Part shown: piece after piece, positions 11,055 through 21,942 of the stretch | How positions within the stretch are numbered: the stretch's first letter is position 1 | Layout of the letters: each line of letters opens with the position of its first letter | Origin: Ancistrus triradiatus | Lineage: Eukaryota; Chordata; Actinopteri; Siluriformes; Loricariidae | Assembly: GCA_025084515.1 (NCBI GenBank) | Contig: JAJAGP010000276.1 | Location: 310,001-374,000, forward strand | DNA length: 64,000 nucleotides | Reading direction: 5' to 3' | The notes under the pieces: generated by a model | Told to the model about the DNA's origin: nothing | What the model saw: the letters and a program-made list of their open reading frames with translations, nothing else | The model's database searches: none | Position numbers and translations under genes: made by a program

Positions 11055-11280
11055 CTTTGGTGCTACTCTTGTTTGCTGGTGTGGGTGTCTCTGCTCCAGG
11101 CGAGGCAGGAGTTTCAGTGGACGTGCTATAGACAGGGTTGGCGAAGGCACCATAAGAGAGCCGCTGCTTGTCCCTATGACTCAAGTAACCAGGCAGAGAG
11201 AGTTTCTCCTGAGGAGACATGCTGGACGAGTGGCAGAAGCTCTGCGGACGAGGAGAGCGCTCCTTCTTCACCGGACTCGG
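11055..11280 (-). CDS. asap1: asap1 exon e21: KKERSPRPQSFCHSSS proline/serine-rich segment
   Basis: A 226-nt exon encoding PSPVKKERSPRPQSFCHSSS, then MSPQEKLSLPGYLSHRDKQR, LSYGAFANPVYSTSTETPAS and PGAETPTPANKSSTK plus one base. It is clearly ASAP1. The acceptor is a tandem cagcag: the inner AG gives DK-PSPV as in mammals, and the outer AG would add one Gln (exon end 11283). The donor is gtacag. The PPLPPRN-like SH3 ligand I recall near the end of this exon in mammals is replaced by PTPANKSS. Confidence 0.94.
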
Positions 11281-11283
11281 CTG

Positions 11284-12302
11284 CTGTTTACAAGAAACAA
11301 AATCGGCGTGCAGACAGAACTCAGACGGCAAGGTCCAAAATCTTAGTCCACAATCAGGAACTGTTTATTTTAGTCAGTATTTTTCAAAAAAGGTAAATCA
11401 AAAAACAGGAGACCATGTATGGATATGAATACAAAAGAATTGCAGGCATGCATGATAAACTGACTTTTCTAACTCACGTTAGAGGTTAAATTAGATGACA
11501 GAGAAATCTCATTCAAATATCAATACCATTTCATTCACCTTATGTCCTACCAATTTCTCTCTCCTAGTGTTTTTTTTATTGTTTTACCCTAGATACTTTT
11601 ATTTAAACCTATTTAAATACTATTCTCCACCTACTTTGCAAGTCATTTATACAGTTACTCTTTCTCATTCGTTTATATCTTTACAACTAACTGCATACAA
11701 ACAGGAGTAATCTCTTTTTAGTGACACCATTAAATCATCTGGTAGTGAACTGAATCAGCTCAGCTTTTTCTAGTGCCCAGCACTTAGCCAGTCAAGATGC
11801 TGATCACTGACAGCTTGTTCTTCTTCTTCTTTCGGCTTCTCCCTTTATCAGGGGTCGCCACAGCGTTTCCACCTCACCCTGTCCTCCACATCCTCTACTC
11901 TCACCCCAACTCCAAGCATATCTTCCCCAAAATTAGACTGATGAAGATTCACAGCTACTTTTCCCCACGTGTCTCTGCTCCTGAGCCTAACACTATTCTT
12001 TGGCCTTTTTTTAGCCTTCATCACAGCCAGTTGCTACTACTGCACATTTGCACATTCTTTTCACGCACAACTTGCATACAAGTAGCAATACCACATTCAT
12101 ATTTTTGGATTTCTGTACTTCTTACATTTCCTCATTATCTCAAAAAACAGATTTATAAATATACGTGTGTATATATAACTTATAGAAACTCAACTAGGAC
12201 AGTTGTTAAATATGTTTTACTACAAGTTCTACCTTGTATTATTTTGTATGTGGCAAATAATCCTGAATCTGGTTAATTTTGCCAAAAGCATGCAGGTCTA
12301 AC
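11284..12302. other. asap1 intron between e20 and e21
   Basis: Pyrimidine-rich on the plus strand at 11550-11900. No repeat family or gene recognised. The plus-strand ORFs overlapping 11017-11396 are antisense shadows of exon e21. Confidence 0.5.
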
Positions 12303-12410
12303 CTTGTCGTCCAGGTCATCATCACTCTCGTCAATTTCCTCCAGCCTCAAGTTCCAGTCATACTCCACATGTACGTGAGGGTTGAACTTTCCAGCCGCAG
12401 CCTCCACAAG
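12303..12410 (-). CDS. asap1: asap1 exon e20: HVHVEYDWNLR and acidic DESDDDLDDK linker
   Basis: A 108-nt, phase 0-0 exon of 36 codons: LVEAAAGKFNPHVHVEYDW, then NLRLEEIDESDDDLDDK. The motif is diagnostic of ASAP1/2. The acceptor AG lies directly after a (GT)n microsatellite of about 47 bp (read on the minus strand), with no separate pyrimidine tract. The donor is gttaga. Confidence 0.96.

Positions 12411-12412
<2 letters not shown>

Positions 12413-12459
<47 letters not shown>
12413..12459. repeat. (CA)n microsatellite abutting the e20 acceptor
   Basis: About 23 CA units. On the asap1 strand it reads (TG)n-TAG and forms the entire immediate 3' splice region of exon e20. Confidence 0.95.
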
Positions 12460-12933
12460 ACATTTCCTCACTTCATGTTTGGATTACAGTCTGAACAGCT
12501 TCTTTACTTGTTACTAGGGATGCACCGATCCGATATTAAATTAAGCCGATCCATGGACCGATTCATTCACTTTAATTTTGTGACACGTGCAACGCCATAT
12601 AGCAGTTACACCACCAAGTTCGATGGCAACATGCAACAACTGCAAAACAAATGCTGTAAGGGGTGGTGATGGAACTGCAGGATACAACATACAACAATAC
12701 TAATGAATCATAAATTAATGATATATAAATGAGGGTTTAACATGTTTGAATCCTTTTACTTATTTTAAATTTGAATGCCGTGCCAAGGCCCTGCACAATT
12801 TTTTATTATTGTGACAAATAAATAGCACACTGAGTACATTTGTATCTGTCTTAATGTGTTATATTTTGTTTCACAAAGTTAGTAATGTTTAAGCCAATTC
12901 TGATGCCTGAAATCTCTCTTACATGGTGAGGTA

Positions 12934-14013
12934 CAGTGGAGCAAAAAAGTATTTAGTCAGCCACTGATTGTGCAAGTTCTCCTACTTAGAAAGATGAGAC
13001 AGATCTGTAATTTTAATCATAGGCACACTTCAACTATGATAGACATCACATTGTAGGATTTTTAAAGAATTTAATTGTATATCATGGTGAAAAATAACTA
13101 TTTGGTCACCCACAAACAAGCAAGATTTCTGGCTCTCACAGACTTGTAACTTCTTCTTTAAGAAGCTCTTCTGTCCTCCACTCGTTACCTGTATTAATGC
13201 CACCTGTTTGACCTCATTATCTGTATAAAAGACACCTGTTCCCATCCTCAAACAGTCAGACTCCAAACTCAACCATGGCCAAGACCAAAGAGCTGTCGAA
13301 CGACAACTGGAAGAAAATTGTAGACCTGCACCAGGCTGGGAAGAGTGAATCTACAATAGGCAAGCAGGTTGGTGTGAATAAATCAACTGTGGGAGCAACT
13401 GTAAGAAAATGGAAGACATACAAGACCATTGATAATCTCCCTCGATCGTGATATTTTAAGACAAACCTCCTTCCATCAGTGAGAGCATTGAAGATGGAAC
13501 GTGGCTGAGTCTTCCAGCAATGATCCCAAACACACCACTCGGCCAATGAAGGAGTGGCTCCGTAAAAAGCATTTCAAGGTCCTGGAGTGGCCTAGCCAGT
13601 CTCCAGACCTCAACCCCATAGACATTTGTGGAGGAAGTTGAAAGTCCATGTCACCTCAAAACATCACTGCTCTAGAGGAGATCTGCATGGAGGAATGGGC
13701 CAAAACACCAGCTACAGTTTGTGCAAACCTGGTGAAGACTTACAGGAAGTGTTTGTCCTCTGTCATTGCCAACAAAGGTTATGTTACAAAGTATTGAGTT
13801 GAACTTTTGTTATTGACCAAATACTTATTTTCCACCATAATTTACAATTAAATTCTTTAAAAATCCTACAATGTGATTTCCTGGATTTGTTTTTCTCATT
13901 TTGTCTCTCATAGTTGAAGTGTACCTATGATGAAAATTACAGACCTCTCTCATCTTTCTAAGTAGGAGAACTTGCACAATCAGTGGCTGACTAAATACTT
14001 TCTTGCCCCACTG
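12934..14013 (+). mobile_element. Tc1-like transposon (1080 bp) nested in the hAT MITE
   Basis: The ends are cagtggagcaaaaaagtatt and the inverse aatactttcttgccccactg, with TA on both sides. Inverted terminal repeats extend about 220 bp ('agccactgattgtgcaagtt' and its inverse). It is shortened by an internal deletion. Confidence 0.92.
13275..13797 (+). pseudogene. Tc1 transposase with large internal deletion
   Basis: Begins MAKTKELSNDNWKKIVDLHQ and AGKSESTIGKQVGVNKSTVG, an intact N-terminal helix-turn-helix, to about 13450. It then jumps to the C-terminal region (LEWPSQSPDLNPI-like, EEWAKTP at about 13690). Most of the catalytic core is missing. Confidence 0.85.
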
Positions 14014-14235
14014 TATATCGTTTATTAATTCAGCAATGGTATCGAATCGATATCATTTATGGACCTAAACCCAAAGTTTATCTATCACTCTTGGTGTCTG
14101 AACTGAAGAAGTCGGATCAGTGAATCCCTACTTGTTACACTGTTCCAAACTCCATATTGGCCAAATACCCTCATCAAAAAACCTATGCTATCCTAGTGAA
14201 CTTGAAGATGCAATGTGTGCAATCAGGACACTTAC

Positions 14236-14303
14236 GGGTTCCTCACACTGGCCATTTCTTAACCTTCTTGCGATATCTAAGGCCGTCTCCCCATTCTGAT
14301 TAA
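14236..14303 (-). CDS. asap1: asap1 exon e19: ankyrin repeat end, NQNGETALDIARRLRNGQCE
   Basis: A 68-nt exon completing Val and encoding NQNGETALDIARRLRNGQCE, then EP. GETALDIAxRL is the third ankyrin repeat. The acceptor is acattgcag and the donor gtaagt. The next intron holds a 1.6-kb nested hAT/Tc1 insertion ending about 100 bp downstream of this exon. Confidence 0.95.
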
Positions 14304-14424
14304 CTGCAATGTCAAAATGGCAAGAAGACAAAAGTAAGCAAGAGCAGCTTTATCTATGACAATCTCCATCTCTAGACTTCAGTATATCATTAAAACTATT
14401 TGATATGATTATACTCATTCTGAC

Positions 14425-14540
14425 CTATATCAGTTAATGGCTTGCCCCTGAGCAAGAGTTTGAGACACTCTGGCTTCTCGTAGGTACAGCAGTAATGGAG
14501 CGCCGTGTTCCCACTCTCCGTCTGCCTCTCCAGAGAACCA
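14425..14540 (-). CDS. asap1: asap1 exon e18: ankyrin repeat, GNTALHYCCTYEKPECLKLL
   Basis: A 116-nt exon encoding (S)GSLERQTESGNTALHYCC, TYEKPECLKLLLRGKPLTDI and one base of Val. The ankyrin repeat has the TALHY and LKLLL signatures. The acceptor is cttgtgtag and the donor gtcaga. The intron to e17 is 109 bp and rich in CA/CG dinucleotides. Confidence 0.95.
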
Positions 14541-14649
14541 CTACACAAGCACACACGCGCACACACACACAAACGCACAAAGTGTTTCAATTACATTCAC
14601 AAACTCTCAGTCTTACTAAGCAGCACAGGAATACAGAGAAGATGCCCAC

Positions 14650-14735
14650 CTGTTTTGAACGAGAAAGTCAACCAGGGGCAGGGAGGCCTGGTCTGAAATC
14701 CGCACAGCAAAGTGCAAAGCCGTCTCTCCAGGATC
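14650..14735 (-). CDS. asap1: asap1 exon e17: ankyrin repeat, DPGETALHFAVRISDQASL
   Basis: An 86-nt exon encoding DPGETALHFAVRISDQASLP, then LVDFLVQN and AG of a split codon. GETALHxAV is a textbook ankyrin motif. The acceptor is cttgacag and the donor gtgggc. It follows a 5.1-kb intron filled with transposon relics. Confidence 0.95.
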
Positions 14736-14851
14736 CTGTCAAGTGAAAGCACAAGTATTAGTGTAAATATAAACAATGACACCATCTCTTTTTCACCAAT
14801 ATTCCAAATGTTGCTCATTTTTAATATACATTTTTTCTATTACTCCTACAC

Positions 14852-16130
14852 CCTGATGATCCAAAGCATTATGACTACGTGGTCCACATTATGGTTTTAG
14901 GTGCCATGTGTCAAACTGGCGACATGGAAATTCACCGTCCCCATTGTCTGTCTGTAGCAATTTTACCCTTTCAGGTTTATCCTTTAGCTTAATCTCCATT
15001 TTCTTCTTCTCACAAATCCCATAAGCATTGTAGCTAGTTGCCAGTTTTGGTATGTAGGCAGCATTTTTACTACAGTTCACAGAAACTGTTATATGGTACA
15101 CTTTGTGAGGGGTGGTTGGGTGCTGACTGCTTTAAACACTGTTTGACCAAGACTGGGAGTGGCCAAGACCGAAACCAAATTAAGATTTCTGTTCATCACA
15201 CAAGAATAAAAAGAAGAAGAAGGAAAAAATTACATGCAGCTGAATGTTTCTTCTTTAGTAAAGTCTTGCATAGAAATTCATGGAGCTTCACATAACCGAA
15301 AAGTATAATTCCAAATATTGCAGATACAGTAAAGTATAGCAAGTGGAGCAAAAATGCACACAGACATAGGACTATGCTTGTAGAAAGGCAACAGTAACTC
15401 AACCACCCGTTACAACTGAGGTAAGCAGAACATGTCAATCCTTGAAGCAGATGGGCTACAGCAGCAGAGGACCACACCGGGTGCCACTCCTGTCAGCTAA
15501 GACCAGGTAACTGAGGCTACAATGCACATTAGCTCAACAAAATTGGACAACAGAAGACTTGAAAAATGTTGCCTGGTCTGATGAGTCTTGATTTCTGCTG
15601 TGAAATTTGGATGGTAGAGTCAGATCCATGAAGGCATGGATCCATCCTGCCTTCAGGATGACGGTGGTGGTGTAGTGGTGTGGGGAATATGTTCTTGGCA
15701 CACTTTGGGTCCCTTAATACCAAACTGAGTATCGTTTAAAAGCCACAGCCTTCCTAATTATTGTTGCTGACCATGTTCATCCCTTTATGACCATAAGACA
15801 CCCATCTTTTACACGCCAAAGCTCAAATCTTCTTGAACTGGTTTCTGGAACATGACAATGTGTTCACTGTACTCAAAAGGTCTCCACAGTCACCAGACCT
15901 AATTCCAGCAGAGCACCTTTGGGATGTGGTGGAACAATTTCCAACATGGATGTGCAGTAGACAAACCTGTAGCAGCCGAGTGATGCTATCAGGTCAACAT
16001 GGACCAAAAATAGAAATGTATACAGCGCCATGCTGATACCATCTACGCCATGAACAATTAAGGCAGTTCTGAAGGCAAAGGGGGGGTTGAACCTGGTACT
16101 AGCAAGTTAATGACTGTGAGTGTATAATCT
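14852..16130 (+). mobile_element. Tc1-like relic, heavily decayed
   Basis: Transposase pieces on the plus strand include 'WPGLMSLDFC' (15570), 'GGGVVVWGICSWHTL' (15660) and SPQSPDLIPAEHLWDVVEQF (15880), the last being the NPxEHLWD end of the DDE domain. The 3' part ends near 'gaacctggtactagcaagtta'. A related piece lies at 44940-45260. Confidence 0.65.
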
Positions 16131-17798
16131 CCATTGATCCTAACTTACTAACTTCAACTCACTCATTCTTACATCACTAACACATGAATCCAAATAAATC
16201 CAAAGTGAGCAAAATACTGGTTGATCTTTTACTATGGGAATGGTTCAAACTTTTTAAATAAAATAATCAGAATTTCTTCGTCTTATAATTGTTTAGACTT
16301 TTATTTAATTAAGTTCTGTTGAAGGTTCTGTGGACTAAGAAACTGCAGTGTTTGGAAAATGTTCTTATATATTTAGCTTTAAACAAACCCAATAACATAC
16401 CACTGTATGAAACAGTACATGAGAACTGATCACTATTTGGGACCTGTTTAGTGGATGTCCAAATAATAAAATGACTGGTACCATGTTCTACTTCACTTGT
16501 ACGCTGGTTTAGAATAAAATAACCCTCAATCCAGTGAAACCACCAGAGATAAATGCTGGTCAAACACACAACTGATTCCAAATGTCAAAACTGTCCTACT
16601 CGCACGACATAATCCAAAACCACACTACGTCTGAAAACCAAGCTGTGGAAGACAGTCTCAGATCCTGTTTACTTTGAGGTATTGAAAGGTTGCTACACTA
16701 CACAAGCTCTATATGTGGTTTGCTTTAGAGGAAGGGGCACGGATGACCAACATTTCCCCACATTGCCTGGAAAATACAGACCCTACACCCTAAAGGCCAG
16801 GTATCAAATGCAGCAAATTCCCTTCAGGTAGAAGTAAAGGAAGAAAGGAAAGCAAAAGTGAATCAAGGACTGTGACTGCCACAGGAAAACTGTTGTTTTT
16901 AGTTTACTGTTGGAGAACCTTAAGTGTGTCAAACAACCATTTAGACCTTACTGTTGCAGTTGCTTCTAGTGTGTGATAGTGTGAAGAACACTAGACATGA
17001 GCTGATAAAAATACTTAACGTCACAATACTGATAAACTGTCTATTTCCCCATAGTCACTTCTGGAGTTACATTGAACTGCTGTTGTAGTAGTTATCTACT
17101 GTACCGATATTAGTCAGCTTGCTCTTTGATACAAGTTCTTGACATTTAAATGAATAGTGCTTATATCTAACCTGGCACTCCAGCAGGCAACTGTGAGTAA
17201 CTCATTCTACTGCATCACAGCACCAAAGGCTGCTCTTTTTACATTAAACATGATAAACAACAGCATGAGCAGGGATAATTATATATCATAACGACCTTAA
17301 AAACCACAACAATTACAGAGTTCAAGAGACTGATGCGGACTGAGATCATTTTGTACATTAAATAAAATTGCCCTGCAACAACTGGTATATGTAATTACAT
17401 ACTCCCAAGCACTCTCCTAATTCCAACAATTCCAAGATCCCAGCACTGCCAGACTGCCACTGTTGGGCCATTAAGCAAAACCCACAGCTTTAACCCTCAA
17501 TTATCAGGATTGTACCATGTTCATAAGATTGTGTAAGGTCACTCTGGATAAGGATGTCTGCTAAATGTACATATACTGACATCCAGGAGTGATTTCTTCA
17601 CAGTAACAAAGCCAAGTCTGTAGTCATGTTATGATGACCGCATGTCCTATGTTACTGTGGATAGTCAGTGTTGCAATATCTCCAATTCATCGATATTAAC
17701 TAAATTAAATATATAGAACCTAGGGCTGGAAACACTAACAAGTTTTATTTTCTTTCAATGGCATTCATCACAATCATTGTAAGGCACCTGTAGTTATA
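16131..17798. other. asap1 intron, no gene recognised
   Basis: Mostly unassigned. 17450-17575 carries a decayed SINE 3' part ('tgccactgttgggcc', 'cactctggataagga', 'gtctgctaaatgt'). The ORF at 16309-16581 (-) has no recognisable domain. Confidence 0.45.
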
Positions 17799-18735
17799 CA
17801 GTGGTGCTTGAAAGTCTGTGAACCCTTTAGAATTTTCTACATTTCTGCATAAATATGACCTAAAACATCATCAGACTTGCACACTAAAAGTAGTTAAATG
17901 ATCCAATATTACATATTAGTGAGTGGGTAAAGTATGTGAACCTCTAGGATTAGTAGTTAATTTGAAGGTGAAATTAGAGTCAGGTGTTTTCAATCAATGT
18001 GATGATAATCAGCTGTGAGTGGGCACCCTGTTTTATTTAAAGAACAGGGATCTATCAACGTCTGCTCTTCACAACACGTTTGTGAAAGTGTATCATGGAA
18101 CAAACAAAGGAGATTTTTGAGGATCTCAGAAAAAGAGTTGTTGATGCTCATCAGGCTGGAAAAGGTTACAAAACACTGCATTCCAGCATAAGAACCTTAT
18201 CCCATCTGTGAAACATGGTGGTGGTAGTATCATGGTTTGGGCCTGTTTTGCTGCATCTGGGCCAGGACGACTTGCCATCATTGATGGAACGATGAATTCT
18301 GAATTATATCAGATAATTCTAACATAGAATTTTGAGATTTCATGAACTGAATCTCAAGAGAAGGTGGGTCATGCAGCAAGACAACGACCCTAAGCACACA
18401 AGTCGTTCTACCAAAGAATGGTTAAAGAAGAATAAAGTTCATGTTTTGGAATGGCCAAGTCAAAGTCCTGACCTTAATCCAATCGAAATGTTGTGGAAGG
18501 ACCTGAAGCGAGCAGTTAATGTGAGGAAACCCACCAACACCCAGAGCTGAAGCTGTTCTGTACGGAGGAATGGGCTAAAATTACTTCAAGCCGGTGTGCA
18601 GGACTGATCAACAGTTACAGGAAACGTTTAGTTGCAGTTATTGCTGCATTTGTTTAACTGGGTTCTCTTTATCTACTTTTAGAACTTGTGTGAAATTCTG
18701 ATGATATGTTAGGTCATATTTATGCAGAACTGACC
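17799..18735 (+). mobile_element. Tc1 family L, copy 1 (3' truncated)
   Basis: Starts at TA with cagtggtgcttgaaagtctg. Its left inverted repeat matches 37229, 48922 and 55939. The right end is lost: sequence resembling the family stops near 18735, where another Tc1 relic begins. Confidence 0.88.
18095..18657 (+). pseudogene. Family L Tc1 transposase with internal deletion
   Basis: MEQTKEIFEDLRKRVVDAHQ, AGKGYKTLHSS, then a deletion to GGGSIMVWACFAASG, RRWVMQQDNDPKHTSRSTKE and WPSQSPDLNPIEMLWKDLKR. The second Asp and the Glu of the DDE triad are visible. The first Asp region is deleted. Confidence 0.88.
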
Positions 18736-18739
18736 TAGG

Positions 18740-19690
18740 TTTTAGGAGGTGTTGGGAGCAGTGGTTCCGTAAGGGCACACAGACATGGCAAACAGGTTCT
18801 GGACAGCCCAGACAGACCACCAGTAGAGAGGATCGTTTGATCCTCTGACAAGCATGAGCAGCTCCCACAATGTCATTATCCGACATCCAGACACAGGTGA
18901 CACCTTCACTACACAAGCCTGTCTCTGTCCGACCATTTCCAGGTGCTTACCAGAAAGAAATTCGTTGCCCATTATGTGTCCTGCCACTTACAGCCAGCCA
19001 CCACTGCCTTTGTTTGTTTCATGAACAAGAAACCAGGACTGCTATGAACTGGGACTGTATCGTCTTTAGCAATTAATCCAAGTTCTGTTCGGAATCGAAC
19101 GATGATCAGGTTCGAGTATGAAGACCTCGAGGTGGGCTCTTCAATCCTGCCTTTGTTGTGGAGCGACACACTTCCCCAACTGCTGGTCTGATGATCTAGG
19201 GAGCCATTGCATACAACAGTCCGTCACCCCTAGCAGTGATACTAGGGACACTAACAACTCAGCAATATGTGCAGGACATCCTGCAGCCTGGCAGGGCTTC
19301 TAACTGGCATTTTTCAGCAGGATAATGCTCAATCAAGCACAGCAAGGGTTTCCTAAGAATGTCTCTGTCAGATTGCAACACTTCCTTGGCCTGCCCGGCC
19401 ACCAGATTAATCACCAATCGAGCATTTATGGGAGCAGCTGGGACACCAGCTTCAGCAAACTATGAGTATGGAGGATCTACAGGCCCAGCTGCGAGCAAGT
19501 GTGTCATAGAGGCATGTCTGTCCGTCAATTCTCTCTCACCAAGAGGTACACTACCCAAAAGCAGCCTCAGAGCCTTTTCTTAGAGCACTTTTGTGGCAAG
19601 ATCCAGTGTCTAATCAGATCACACCTGTAATCTTTTACACATCTGCCTGCGACGTTTTGCAGCAATCCAACTTTTCTATCGGGTTTCTTT
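18740..19690 (+). mobile_element. Tc1-like relic, second family
   Basis: Translates in pieces: 'LTTQQYVQDILQPG' (19255), 'WHFSAG*CSIKHSKGF' (19305), 'LPGHQINHQSS' (19400), resembling Tc1 transposases with many stops. The 3' half is repeated at 1-235. Confidence 0.6.
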
Positions 19691-19868
19691 ATTATTTTTG
19701 TCAATCAGTGTATTTTCAGTATTTGACATCATTAGTATTTTAATTCTGTGACTGTGGGAACCCCATAACACTAGGCTATTTATGATTGGGTTGTTATGCA
19801 ATTATTTAGGAATTCAAGATGGGCACATGCCGTGCACACACTTGTAATGCAACCTGACATTAGTGTAC

Positions 19869-20055
19869 CTGTCCTGCCTCGGGGAACGGCTCCAGCAGCT
19901 CCACTCCGTCAGCATAGAGCTGCACGAGACCCAGCAAGTCTCGAGTCCTCACTGCCTCATACAGGTCGCCCTGCCTTGCCGTGGCAGTGCTTGCTGTGTG
20001 CCGTGCAAAGCGGTGTTCCACGTATTTAGCGTTAATGTACTCCTTCCTCTCAGTC
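19869..20055 (-). CDS. asap1: asap1 exon e16: ArfGAP end and start of ankyrin region
   Basis: A 187-nt exon encoding (M)TERKEYINAKYVEHRFARH, a variable loop, GDLYEAVRTRDLLGLVQLYA and DGVELLEPFPEAGQ. KEYI-AKY is the conserved end of ArfGAP domains, and the second half is the first ankyrin helix pair. The acceptor is tctcgcag and the donor gtacac. Confidence 0.96.
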
Positions 20056-20137
20056 CTGCGAGAGAACAAGCAGTTAATGCTGCTATTAGCACTGACTGCA
20101 CATCAGCCTGAATAAAGGTAGGAGGCAATGCACTCAC

Positions 20138-20229
20138 ATGTCACTGGATGATGCAGGCTTTGGCGAGGGGATCGGCAGATTCCCTTCCAGAATTTCATTA
20201 AAACTACTGTTCCCTATATTCTTGGCCAG
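20138..20229 (-). CDS. asap1: asap1 exon e15: ArfGAP domain, LAKNIGNSSFNEILEGNLP
   Basis: A 92-nt exon encoding LAKNIGNSSFNEILEGNLPI, then PSPKPASSSD and AT of a split Met. It is the ArfGAP segment following the zinc finger. The Ser/Pro-rich loop varies in the family. The acceptor is ttgacag and the donor gtgagt. Confidence 0.95.
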
Positions 20230-20743
20230 CTGTCAAAACAATATAATACGCCAAGTTCATTAGCCTGTTAATTACAGGGTAAAACAGTTCTTGTAGACAC
20301 TACTAGGGTTCTTGTACACAGTCATGGCAGTGAATACAAATACTCCAGCTTTTTGGTAAGAATATCTTTAATGTTTTTTCTCATGACATCTTATTTCAGA
20401 TGAGGTCACTAAAGGCGGCTACACGCATATCCCAGCAGTAAATCTTGCTTTAAACTCAATATTCTCTCTTCAATAAAACCTCCTTCACAGATACTTTGTG
20501 TAAGAACATTTAACTTCTGCAACGGATTTGTGGCTTCTAAGTTTGCTTTGGAGATAGAATGCAGCTTTCCTGGCTGGTGATAGTACGTAGGTGGCATTTC
20601 TACTCTTCCAAATGTGTCACAGAAAAACATGGTTCAGGCAAAAATATTTTAATTAATGACAACCTTAATGAAAATGAAGACATTTAAAAGCTGCAGTTCT
20701 TTGGCAGATATAACTTTAATTATGTAACTCATACTGGACTCAC
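20230..20743. other. asap1 intron e14-e15
   Basis: 514 bp between exons. No repeat or ncRNA recognised. Confidence 0.6.
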
Positions 20744-20877
20744 CAAGAGTTCTGAGGTGCCTAGTTTGTCCAGCTCCATGGACTGTATGCGTGAGATGTG
20801 GACGCCCATCTCTCTGTGGATCCCTGAACACTCGATACAGGTCAGGATGCCCAGGTTAGTGGATAACCATTTAGGCT
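20744..20877 (-). CDS. asap1: asap1 exon e14: catalytic ArfGAP domain
   Basis: A 134-nt exon encoding (E)PKWLSTNLGILTCIECSGIH, REMGVHISRIQSMELDKLG and TSELL. With e13 it completes the zinc finger C-x2-C-x16-C-x2-C (CCDC ... CIEC). The catalytic arginine finger (IHRE) and the ISR motif are intact, so the domain should be active. PKW replaces the PTW usual in this family. The acceptor is ttttgcag and the donor gtgagt. Confidence 0.97.
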
Positions 20878-21546
20878 CTGCAAAACGCACACACAGAAAA
20901 ACATAGTTTAGAAACTATGATTCATTTTGTTTGGAAATCTAGATTTCAGGGCCATGTCACTTTCAACTACAGAAATTTGTGTTGCCAGATATCTAAATTT
21001 GGAGTAGATATTTCTTTTGATACAGTCACCAGACCAACTAGAAACCTTCTAGGAGCTGAGTCTGGAATTCTGATTGCAATTGTAATATAATAATTAGCTG
21101 TAAATCACAACCAGAATATTTTATCCCATTACCGAATTGTCTTCCCTGATCAACTCATTTGATCAAATTCTTTCACAGGCAAACGCCATACAGGCAGAGT
21201 CCAAGGTCGGGGTCGAATCAGGGAGCTTGACGCAACCGCGCTAACCGCTTGCACCACAGTGCCATCTATCCACTGCGCTATCCTAATTGGCTAGCATGTA
21301 GTTTGAATAAATGTAACAAAGTTATTTACCAGATAAATGAAAGCAAGTTAGAAAAATAGTGGCAAAATATGCAAAACCCTGACAAACAGTGCATCCTTCC
21401 TCAGCACAGGATCTGTGTGAGGTCCTGTATTTATATTCTCTGCATGATAAACACTCACATACTGAATCTCATCACTGAGCAGGAGCCATACCACAACTCC
21501 CACACATGTACGTGCTTGTATAAATACACACATACAGCCGGCTAAC
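20878..21546. other. asap1 intron e13-e14 with a tRNA-like fragment
   Basis: 669 bp. 21180-21285 contains 'ggtcgaatcagggagc...aaccgcttgcaccacagtgcc', a decayed tRNA-like SINE end. Nothing else recognised. Confidence 0.5.
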
Positions 21547-21710
21547 CTGGAGCGCCGCAGTCGCAGCAGACCTCATTGCCAGGCATGCGCAGCACGTCCT
21601 CAATGATAGCTTTCGTCAGATCTTCCAAACTGTCATCGCCCGCACTCTGCTCACCACGGAATGCCATGTTCAGAGCCTCCTCCTTACTGTTAGTCAGCAC
21701 CGAGATCCAT
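21547..21710 (-). CDS. asap1: asap1 exon e13: PH C-terminal helix and start of ArfGAP zinc finger
   Basis: A 164-nt exon encoding WISVLTNSKEEALNMAFRGE, then a short acidic linker, LTKAIIEDVLRMPGNEV and CCDCGAP. It carries the first two zinc ligands of the ArfGAP finger, C-x2-C. W-I-S-V-L is the conserved end of the PH helix. The acceptor is gtgaaag and the donor gttagc. GEQSAG matches ASAP1 rather than the ASAP2 version (GDDNTG) as recalled. Confidence 0.97.
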
Positions 21711-21942
21711 CTTTCACACACAGACACATGACTGACATTAAACTATAATACAGAAACACACTTCAGTACATCATACCGGAATGCACTTGGAATTCATTAA
21801 ATCATTCTACACACATAGAAGCATAAAATGAAAACACTTACACAGATATGTACAACATTTAGAATGAACCTCCATTAACAAATTAGACAACCAGAAACCA
21901 GACCAGAAAAGAAGGGAAATTAAAACACAGTTTGTCTTATAT

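Larger units (their letters stand above)
12515..14130. mobile_element. hAT-type MITE with perfect 8-bp duplication, carrying a nested Tc1
   Basis: The ends are TAGGGATGCACCGATCCGAT and, inverted, TAGGGATTCACTGATCCGAC. The flanking 8-mer CTTGTTAC is present exactly on both sides (12507-12514 and 14131-14138). Subtracting the nested Tc1, the element is about 534 bp and has no transposase, so it is non-autonomous. Confidence 0.9.

Noticed and set aside
11017..11396. Overlapping plus-strand ORFs of 70-107 codons
   Set aside because: Antisense shadows of asap1 exon e21; no domain and no homologue recognised.
19868..20111. Plus-strand ORFs over exons e15-e16
   Set aside because: Reverse-strand shadows of conserved asap1 coding sequence.
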